Source: Candidatus Poseidoniales archaeon
Lineage (GTDB): Archaea; Thermoplasmatota; Poseidoniia; Poseidoniales; Poseidoniaceae
DNA length: 13,705 nt
Direction of reading: 5' to 3'
NCBI GenBank assembly: GCA_009887135.1
Contig: QXYA01000173.1
Location: forward strand, 1 to 13,705
Shown in pieces: positions 1 to 9,900 of the stretch (positions are counted from its first letter, which is position 1; the number at the start of each line of letters is the position of its first letter). The notes beneath the pieces are model-generated. The model made no database searches. It saw nothing but the letters and a program-made list of their open reading frames with translations, and had not been told where the DNA came from. The translations under genes and the position numbers were made by a program.

Positions 1-118
1 CATGCTCACCCTCGACCCTTCCAAGAAGACATGGTGTTTCATTTCATCGCTTCAATAACTCGCTGGTAAGATCGATATGAATATGCTCTAAATGATGTGT
101 TTGTTCGTTGTGGCAACT

Positions 119-127
119 GATAAATAC
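119..127 (+). promoter_or_regulatory. Weak TATA-like element upstream of the membrane protein gene
   Basis: The AT-rich string ATAAATAC lies about 23-31 bases before the ATG at 150. An archaeal TATA box usually sits about 26 bases before the transcription start, which would imply an almost leaderless message. That conflicts with the Shine-Dalgarno-like site at 135-140, so the true promoter may be the AT-rich stretch 73-83 or lie upstream of the window. Confidence 0.2.
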
Positions 128-134
128 ATCACTA

Positions 135-140
135 GGGGAG
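135..140 (+). promoter_or_regulatory. Ribosome binding site of the membrane protein gene
   Basis: GGGGAG ends 9 bases before the ATG at 150, a normal Shine-Dalgarno distance. It supports that ATG over the internal Met at residue 5. Confidence 0.6.
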
Positions 141-149
141 TAGGTCCTT

Positions 150-827
150 ATGAGTCACTTCATGGTGTTGGTTTGTGGCTCACTTGCTGCAGCAGCCTCT
201 CCTATTGTTGCTCCAAAAATAGGTATTGACCTCAACTCAATGATCCTAATCATCACGCTTCTCTCACTTTTCTTCCAAGAACTTCTTGTTATCCAAATTA
301 GTAAGCGCAGAGAGAACATAGCATTTACTCGTCGTTTCTACCGTCGATACCCAGTTGGAAAATACCATCTGGTGAGATATAGCAGTTCTATTTTCGCTTT
401 TGGGATTTTGATACTCCTGCTGATATTCGCAAATTTCGGATTCAGTCGAAAACATATCATTTTTTATGTTTGTTTGCCGTTGATTGGCAAGTTGCTGTAC
501 GAGCCATTATTGGGAACATACCTACACGAGAATAAGAAGACCATTCAATTTATTTTCGCATACCTCGTAATCAATATTTTTGCATTAACATCTGGCTTGT
601 CGCCTGCGGAACTATCGTTGGTGCCTGATTCACTGACGCAGTCTTACGTACTTCTGATGACCGTCTCTACCTTGCTTACACTCCGACTTGCGTATTACCA
701 AAGTTTTTGCTTGAACAATGGAGGAAGTTTAGAATCACAGATCGGACATGTTCTCATGGCTTTGTTCCTTCTTTCTCTTCCCGAAGCTGTGAGAATCGGG
801 GAACTCCTTTTGTTGGAACTGAGGTGA
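150..827 (+). CDS. Polytopic membrane protein of unknown function (225 aa)
   Basis: I do not recognise the family. The protein has six or seven hydrophobic segments, at about residues 4-22, 30-50, 79-97, 102-121, 132-150, 163-183 and 198-217. The loop at 51-77 is strongly basic (KRR, RR, RR, K, R), as is the short loop near 127-131. By the positive-inside rule these loops are cytoplasmic, placing the N-terminus inside. A soluble domain and clear catalytic motifs are absent. The ATG at 150 is preceded by GGGGAG at a good distance. The stop codon (825-827) is part of the ribosome binding site of the following giant surface protein gene, so translation of the two is very likely coupled. From context it may be a dedicated partner of the giant protein in export, membrane anchoring or modification. 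That is inference; it could equally be an unrelated transporter-like protein. Confidence 0.9.
   Translation: MSHFMVLVCGSLAAAASPIVAPKIGIDLNSMILIITLLSLFFQELLVIQISKRRENIAFTRRFYRRYPVGKYHLVRYSSSIFAFGILILLLIFANFGFSRKHIIFYVCLPLIGKLLYEPLLGTYLHENKKTIQFIFAYLVINIFALTSGLSPAELSLVPDSLTQSYVLLMTVSTLLTLRLAYYQSFCLNNGGSLESQIGHVLMALFLLSLPEAVRIGELLLLELR
821..827 (+). promoter_or_regulatory. Ribosome binding site overlapping a stop codon; fixes a GTG start
   Basis: GAGGTGA spans the last codons and the TGA stop of the membrane protein gene and lies 4 bases before the GTG at 832. This fixes GTG as the start of the giant gene and implies that ribosomes finishing the upstream gene re-initiate here. Confidence 0.75.
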
Positions 828-831
828 TTTT

Positions 832-912
832 GTGGGGCAAAAAATCACTTCGATCGTTTTTGTTGCAATGATGTTGTCGATGACATGGGCGAATGTTCCG
901 GTCGCATCAGCG
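832..912 (+). other. Signal peptide of the giant protein
   Basis: Residues 1-27 show a short n-region with Lys4, a hydrophobic core at about 5-20 and a c-region ending V-A-S-A before Thr28, a good type I signal peptidase site. No lipobox Cys is present. It predicts Sec-dependent export. Confidence 0.85.
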
Positions 913-3900
913 ACTAGCCCCCCGGCAACCTCTGTTTCGATTTCAACGCCTTATTTTGGCACAATTGCAAACAATGGTTTTGCCTTCACATCAGCGAGTC
1001 CGAACATTATTCTCAACGCTACAACGCCTGCGAATTCGACCTTATATTCGACAGAATACAAATTAGGAGTGAATGGGAATGTGACCCTTTACCAAGGTCC
1101 TTTTTACCTCAATTCATCAACCTCTGTGATCGAATTGAAGTATCGATCAAATGCGAGTTCAGGCCTCGAATCTTGGAAATCACTGACAATTTCAATCGAT
1201 GCGGACGCTCCCACCTTTTCAGCGGCATCCATCGGACAGCCGGTGCAACGCTATGTTGGGAACAGAAGCGTTCTTTTGACTTCTAATTCGGTCCCATTGC
1301 GAATTCATTGCAGTGATTCCCTCTCGGGTTTTGAATCGATGTATGGCCAGATTCATAATTTAACTTTTAATTCTTCAAACAACAGTTTTGATTTATTACC
1401 CCAAAATTACCCCTCTCTTGTCGCACTGAATCAAACCATGGCTGCGAGTGTACAATGCAATGATAAAGTCGGGAATCAAAATTGGTTCAACTTCTCGTTC
1501 CGTATCGATTCTTCCCCTCCTCAACTTACGACGCTTACCGCGGGGTATAGAAATGGAATGTGTACTTCTGCAAACTGGACTTTGTCGGCCTCGTCTGCCG
1601 ACAGCGACAGCGATTCCTCAGTAGAGGCATTGGAAAACGGTACATGGCAGGCGTTTGCCGGTCCTCGAAGCTTCCCCTCTGGATTCAACGACACAGTTCG
1701 TATTCGAGCAACAGACCAGATGGGCCTTTCTTCCAACATTAGTCAATGGGCAGTCCTTATCGATGATTCTGGACCAGTTGTGAATGCAACTCTTGTTAAC
1801 AACCAATTGATTTACACTGTTGAGGATGATTGTCAAGTTTCCGAGACATTGGTGCGTTGGGAAACATATGATGGGAATCTGAGTTCATGGTATCAAGTCA
1901 CAAATGGCACCGGTTCTGTGCCGTCTTTCTTGAATGGTTCAATTATCAGGGCCCATGTTCAAGCAGAAGATGAACTCGGAAACACAGCATCCTCAATGAC
2001 GCAATGGGCCCAAACAAATGGGTCGTTGCCGTTCACCTTGCTTTACGAACGTTCGGACATCCATGGTGGGTTTGCAGCACCGGATTTCTCTGTCCTACTT
2101 GCTCCGCAGGGCGTCCAATCTTCTGCAACATACATATTGTATCAAGGCAACCAATCTGTTTCCAGTGGGAATGTATCTGGCTTAACTACGATAAATTACA
2201 ATTTTTCTCACGGTGACAATATCAGACTTTATGTTGTAACTACAGGAGCCATCAACACCACTTCACATTTCAATCACACATGGGTTGTTGATGGGAGCAA
2301 TCAACAATCAGTGGGGATTTTTACTTCAGGTTCGTATGTAAACACGACTGATTTAATCTTGGGCCCGACTGGCGTAATGCAACACACTGCTTCGCTCGAT
2401 GACCTCAGCGGCGTAGGTGCAGATTTCGTTGAATGTACTTCGACTGGAATTCAGTGGGCTCGATCTTTTGGTTCGCCGATTCAACCCCAAGGAACCGCTG
2501 GTCAAAGTACGAATTTCATTCTTGGATGCAGAGCAGTTGATCTTCTTGGCAATCCTGGGCCGACAACATGGGCCAACGGTAGTTTAGATTTTGTCAAACC
2601 AACTGCCTCCATTTCGCCATCATCGAGCCAACGAATCTCTCCTTCGACCACGCTCCAAATCCAAGGCCAAGATACAGTTGGAGTACATCTTCTAAGGCTT
2701 GAATTTACATGGTCAAATGGCACGACAAACCTCTCTCAAAATTATACGCAAGCGACGTCGAGTTGGTCCACTACTGTGAATCAAATATTCCCCCAAGCCC
2801 CTGACGGTACAGTTGGACTGACGGTCCATGTGACGGACATCGTCGGTAATTCACAAATTGTTGCTGGGCATAATTGGCAATTGAATACAACCTCTCCACT
2901 AAGCAGCGTTCAATTGGTGAATGCAAGTGGTTCATTCCTCCCGGGAACAGATTCAATCCTTCGCCTTAGCCCACCAGCATCGGGTTGGGCCGGTGTATGG
3001 ATGAATTATACATTCGAATTTAATGGAACGACGCTTTTTTCCGGTAATTCAACCGGCTTAACATCGCTCCAGCCAAATTTCTCAGTTGATGGGAATGCGT
3101 TGTTGAACATCACAACTGGTGACATGCTCGGTCGTAACCAAACCCAACAATGGTTTTTCACAGTCGACACAACAAATTCCGCAACTCCTCTTTTCAGTGT
3201 TGAAGGTATGAATGTGAGTAATGGCTCGCAAATTCGTCTTGGTCCGTCTTCCAAAATTAGGATTTCAAATGTCGTTGACGATAGTACTGGTGTGGGAGGT
3301 GCAACCGCTTCATGTACATTCGATCGAAGCACTTGGTTCGTTGTTGAAAATGGCGATCTTCTCGGACTCCCTGCTTTCCAGTCAACATCGACGAATTTAC
3401 TCCTTGAATGCCAGAATGCAGACTTGTTTGGAAATGTAGGGCCGATGGCGAACTACAGCATCTTCCTCGACTCTGAGGAACCAGCACACTCATTGAACCC
3501 AAATGGGGCGTATGTTACTCCTTACACACCACTCAATATTTCATCTTCTGATTCCTCCGGTATCGCAACGAACCAGCTTTTTCTCCAATGGACTGATGGG
3601 TCAACTACAATTTATCGTAACACTACACGTGGGTCAGCTGTTTGGAACACCACCGTCCAATCCATGTTTGGAACGCTTTCTGCCGGTGTCGTTTCGGCTT
3701 CTCTCACAACGATAGACTCCTTAGGAAATATCAAAACATCTCAAGGGTATACCTGGATGCTCACGACCCAACAGCCAATTCCTTCTCTTTCAGCAGGCAG
3801 TGGAGTCTATGGCACCCATATTGGCCAGAGTGGTGTTGCCTTTACAATAGGGGGCAGTTCGGATGGGGCCGGCACTCACACCATTGATTATACGATAAGG

Positions 3901-6900
3901 TACAGCAATGGAACAATCATCGCCCAAGGTTCAACAACTTCACAAACCACAGCAAGCATTTCAGATTTAGAGGAAGGCCAAGTCGAAATCACTGTGGCCA
4001 TCACTGATTACTATGGGAGGCTGCAAAACCGAACATGGTTCTACACGGTTGATGGAAGCGTTTCACCTCTCCCGCATTACTCGATTCTAGGGTACAATCG
4101 TTCTGTGAATTCAACAAACTGGCTCGGCCCCTCCTCCACCATATCGCTCAGCAACCGTCTTGATTCACCCGGAGGGGTGGGGTATCAAATGACTCGTTGT
4201 AGCTGGGACGGCACAAATTGGTTCACTGCATCAACCACAGAGGGGGTATCCCCAATTTCTGTCAATGAACAGCATGTTTCATACCAATTAAGATGCAAGA
4301 ATGTCGACCTGCTCAACAACGCTGGCAATCACTCCTGGTTCAATTTCTCTGTTGATACCATCTCACCAGTCCATTCGCTTTCCCCTTCCTCTCAATCAGT
4401 TATCGCACCAACCAGCACAATCGGTTTCTCTAGTTATGACGCTCTTGGCATTTCGTATACAGAAATGAACCTCACGTGGACCAATGGCGTCGATTCATGG
4501 CAAGAGACTAAGTTGATCTACACCAACAATTGGACAGGGTCCCTTCAATCCTTACGAAGCAATTTCACCGATGGTACCATCGATGTGGAATTGAGAACGT
4601 TTGACCTTCTCGGGAATTTCAATACCACGACAAGTATAGAATGGAATTTGAACACCACATCTCCTGTTACCGGTGTCGCTGTCTCTGGCGACGTTGTTGG
4701 AAATTATTTGGGGAATAATTTCTCTTTGACGATCACGCCACCGGCCCACGGAGGCCTCGCTGCAGTCTCGAACATCACCTTGGTTGGAATGGGGGGGACC
4801 GTTCTTTCAACACAAACAAATTTGACAACAGTTTATTCATTTACGGCGGCAAATGACCTCCAAAATGGAACTCTTGTCCTTAACATAAGCACACAAGATG
4901 CCCTCGGGAGGACACACCATCAAGTGTCTCAATACATCGTCGATCGGACGATAACAACTGCTCCTTCGATGCAATTTGTTGGTCGTACCTTCACAAAGAA
5001 TGGCGATATTTTCCTTGGACCGTCCTCTGGAATTAGTTTGAACAGTGGGGGCGATGATGCAGGAGGCGTTGGCATTCACTCCACATCATGCAGTTGGGAT
5101 GGATCTTCATGGTTTAATGCAAGTTCTTTGGGAACCCTCACTCCGTCAAACTCCTATGGGTCTGTGGAGGCTTTTCAATTGCAATGCAGGGGTATTGACC
5201 TGCTCGGTAATTTAGGCCCGATTGTTTGGTCCAACGGATCAGTTGACGCAGAGGTCCCCGCTACTAATTTTGGAACCCCCACCGGTACTCTTCTCTCGGA
5301 ATCGACCGTCTTAAATTCATCATGTTCAGATTCAATTGGATGCTCTTTGAAGTCCATTGTGGCAAAATTCACTGTCGGCGGCACGGATTCTTGGCATCAC
5401 CGCACACTGAGCGGGAACAGCGCATCACACCTTCTTTCTGGCCTCATTACTGCAACCTCACAAGGAACGGTTACATTTTATGTCGTAGCTGAAGACAATG
5501 TCGGAAACACTGCAAATGTTTCGACCAGTACTTACGACTATGTGCATGGAGTTCCAACAGTGTCGATTTCTTTCCACTCCAATCATCACTTGAATTACAT
5601 CTCTTCCAATCTCTCTTTTTCTATACTCCCGTCTACAGGGTGGCTCTCTGGCATTAGTGTTCATCTCACCGCGACCCATCTTACCAATTCGACCGAACTC
5701 ATCAATTCAACAATTAACCAATCGACCTCATCACAAAGTCTCGTAAATTTGGCTGAGGGTCAAGTTCGAGTTTCTTTGGATATATGTGATCAGTTGTCAC
5801 GTTGTACGCAATCAGTAATCCTTCTGATCGTGGACCGAACAGGTCCGAGTGCTCCGCAAATTGATATTCCAGACGGGTACCTGCTTAACAACGGTAGCAT
5901 AGTGGGGCGCTCCGTTACACTTGGTACAATTACATCGGGCCTGGACGGCGGGTCAACAACCTTCGAAACCATTTGCAGTTCAGCCTTGTTGAACTTCACC
6001 TTTACATCAAACCAATCTGCTGTACAGTTTATCTCTTTACTCAACTCAACTGAATGGGCGACCTTGTCTTGTGTCTCTGTAGATTCAGTTGGAAACATCG
6101 GAAACCAGACGAATATTACTCTGTTTAGGGATGATTACAAGCCAGAACTCACATTGTCAGCACACCCTGTCGATGGTGTTGTGACTCCTTCGACGGCATT
6201 CAACTACAGTTGTTTTGACGAGTACTCCGGCAAGCTCACTTTATCGATTCGAAACGAAGGCATAACAGTATACACGACTAACTCTAGCGGAACCCTCTCT
6301 TCTAGCTTCGGCAACATCCTTCCTGATACGCCTTATTCCAGCATGCAAATCCTTGTAGGATGTGTCGATGGGGTTGGAAATTCAAATCTAAGTGTCATCC
6401 AATCCGAGTGGCTTCCGTATTTGCTTCCGTCTAATTTTTCAATAATAAGCGGTCAGAATTCAAATGTAACATTCATCTCGGGACTCTCTACCATAACCGT
6501 CGATAACCCTAGGCAGGATGTTATTCACCATTTGAGGTATATCGAGAGCGGCCAGATGAGCAATTGGACCCTTCTTAGCGCTCTCACTATGGATCTAGAT
6601 GATTTGAATTTCACCTTTGTAGATGGCGAAGAGATCAGGATTGAATTACGTGTTAGTAAAAGTGGTACAACGTTGCAAAACTTAACTTCTACGGGCCCTC
6701 TCAGACTCGACCTTTCCGGGCCAGTGATTGTGTTAACAAACGCGAGTTCGTATGGCAATTCCACCCTTTTAGGAGCACAAGCAATTGATGCTGGAATCGG
6801 GCACGGAATTCGTTATTATTGGAGTTTTGATAATGGAACAGAATTTGAGAGCACAAATGCAAATGACATTGTCTTCCCTTCGTCGCCATCTCAGCAAGTG

Positions 6901-9900
6901 TGGTTTGCCATTGAATCCTCAGACTTTTTCGGCAACAGAGGAAACAGATCTGTTACTTCGCTTAACCGAGACTTCACCCCCCCCCAAATCAATCTCACGC
7001 AGTCCACGTTCGGGTACATCGGTCAGAATTCAGATTTCCAAATATCTGTCTATGAATCGACAGGTCTACGTTCAAGCAACATCTTCTTTGAATCAGAAAG
7101 TGGTGCTCGTTATTCCCTCGCTAACAATACTTCATCCCTCTCATTTTCAACTTCGGATATGCCTTTATGGTTGCTGAATGAATCTTCGCTGACGTTGAAG
7201 ATACATGCGATTGCAAACTCTCAACTTGTTTCATCAACCTCGTACATACTTTCTGTAGACCAAACAAAACCTGAACTCTCAATTGATTTCATCGCCTCAA
7301 GTAACATGTCATTTAACAACACGAGCAACCACTCGCTCGTTGTGTTCACCGGTTCGCCAGACATCGCAAGCATTTGCTATAAAATTACAACAAACAGTTC
7401 CAATCTTCCATCTGAATGCACGCTTATGGTGAACCGTACCCTCTCTCTTAATCGTTCACAAGGGGCGTACCTCGTCTATCTGTTCTCATCAGATTTTGCT
7501 GGAAATTCTAATCAAACGATCTTCACACTCATTCATCACACACAACTTCCTACAATTTCCCTCACTGTATCCCAAATGGTTGGCCCCTCGGACACTCAAA
7601 ATATCGTGTATTCAACAGAACATAATTCGATTTTGAGTTTAGAATGGGATGGCCTTTTACTCGCTCATTCGATGGGAAATTTCACCATCCCATCGACAGA
7701 TGGAACGCACGAATTGACCATGCATGTGGCCAATGATTTAGGGCTAATGAATTCCTTTAATGCTACAATTCAAGTTGACGCCCTCTTGCCAACGCTCCAA
7801 ATCGAGGGATTACAGTTTTCTTCGATGCGAGCAGGGACCAACACAACCCTTTGGTTCAACTCCAGCGATGCTAACAGCACGATTGACCAAGTCCGGCTGA
7901 ACTTAACAAGTGGCTCGGAGAGTTGTGAAATTCTAATGTCCCCTCTTCTCTATATTCATTCACTGAATGGTACGTTGACTGAATTATTTTCAAACTTGAA
8001 TTGTAGCTTGCTCAATGGTGAGGCGATCCCTCTGACCCTTACCTTGGAAGCCAAAGACCACGTTGGAAATCACCGTGAAATAAGCAGTGATGTGATGTAT
8101 CATGGTTCAATATCTCCACCTGATTTGAATGCTCTGCGGTCCAATAGAACAAGTTCTACGATACACATTGGTCCAGCATCATCGATTGAATGCACGCCTA
8201 CTATCGGAGCGATTTACCCGAGCATTGAGTTGGAATGGACTGGAAATACTGCCACTATCGCCAACAACACCCTCTCGAACATAAGCAGTGATGGTGTGCT
8301 CAGTTGCTCGATAACCGATGCATTTGGGAACATTGCTCAGATTTCAAAAAATCTGACCTACGACTTCACGCCACCTTCGGTAAACATCACCTGGCCGGAT
8401 ACAAGATTTGGCACCTATGTTCGAGCTTCAGGCCCTTCGTTCACCTTCGACTCGTTTGACGCAGAGGCTTCGATATTTTCGATGCTGTATTGCATTTCAA
8501 ACCAATCATGCATTCCTGATGTTCCGTCCAATGGCTCTACACAATTCAATGGTTCAAGCGGCGTTCAGTATCTCACCATTTTCATCGAAAATGAATTGGG
8601 CGTGACAGCTACGAACACGACGGTGTTCACACTGGATAACTCGCCACCATCGTTCGCCATGAACACAAAAAGCAACACAACTCTGTTTGGCTCTGACCTC
8701 TACATTGGTCTCAATTCAAGCATTATTGAACTGAGCGTGAGCGACAATTATTGTCTACATTCAGCAATTTTACAATCCAATCAAGGGTCTGTTTCCCTGC
8801 CATCGAACGCACTTACAAACCATACCGTCGCACCTTACTCAACCTTCGTTCGTGTCACCTTGATCGACTGCGTTGGGCACTCAATCATCACGAATTATTC
8901 CGTTCAAACAATCACGACGATTCAACAAGGGGTACCTACCGTGGATGTATCTCATCTTGGGACTGCGTTCTTCAATGGAAGCAATGACTTTGTGTTCGAC
9001 GGTTCCGTTCTTCTACGTGCATCGCCTCAGCATCCTCTGCCACTCAATCTTTCGTGCCAAACATCTGTTGGCTCAATTGCATGCAGTGAGCTCCAATCCA
9101 CAAATCAGTTCCTAATATCACTCAACGCCTCACAAAATGGAACGGCAAGCATCAGATACTCAGATCCAGTTGGAAACATAGCATACAAAAATTTCTCATT
9201 CCTGGCTGATGTTGAAGGTCCAACTTGTGCTTTAGAGGCCAATGGAGTAAAGAATGGGAACACCATGTTTGCATCATCACAATTCGCAAGTGAATTTAGA
9301 TGCCATGACCTCAATGAGGTATCGGAAGTCGCTTGGGTGTCCTCTTCATCTACCATCATGTGGGTACAATTGAATGGACAATGGTTCGCCCCTCCACCCC
9401 CATCTTCAAGTGTTCAATTGAGGGCAGTCGATGGTCTTGGTAACGTCGCAATCGATTCTCTAAATGTCCAATTCGATGATGCAGCACCCGCCTTAACTTA
9501 TTCCAACGTAACAGGTGTATCTTTTTCGGAAGGCTATGCAAAAAGTGATGGGTTTTTTGTCGTGACTTGTGCTGATACCTTACAGAGCCAATGTTACATC
9601 ACAGTGGAACACTTTGCAGCATCGGGATTGAAAATCAGAACGGTCAATTTCACAAACCAAGGGCCAGTGTCGCTTCAATCTAACAACGGTGCCACCGAAT
9701 TGATTAAGATCACCACCTATGATCTGGTTGGAAATATCTATTCTCAAACCGAGACCATGACCGTCGATGATCAAGCACCAACCTATTCGATATCTTGGAC
9801 TAATCCAAGAGGTCAAATCCAATTATCAATGCCCTTTGTTCCTGCTGATGGAATTATTGAAATCGATGTTTCGAATGTTTTTGATGTGAACATCTCGACC

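Larger units (their letters stand above)
1..149. other. Upstream region, no assignable gene
   Basis: All three + frames are open from position 1 and close at 58, 69 and 80, so the end of an upstream gene could be here but the correct frame cannot be chosen. On the minus strand a short open frame starts near 42 and runs off the window edge, also undecidable. From about 80 to 134 I see no coding signal. The stretch 119-127 (ATAAATAC-like) and the AT-rich 73-83 are weak TATA-like candidates for an archaeal promoter of the next gene. No strong hairpin or poly-T terminator is visible. Confidence 0.5.

Noticed and set aside
2359..6984. Recent tandem DNA duplication or CRISPR-like array
   Set aside because: The periodicity is at protein level; the units differ widely in DNA sequence, are coding throughout, and have no short identical repeats with spacers.
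6785..7177. Open frame of 130 codons in another + frame
   Set aside because: No ribosome binding site and a composition typical of an out-of-frame reading. It matters only because a one-base loss in the C9 tract would shift the giant protein into it.
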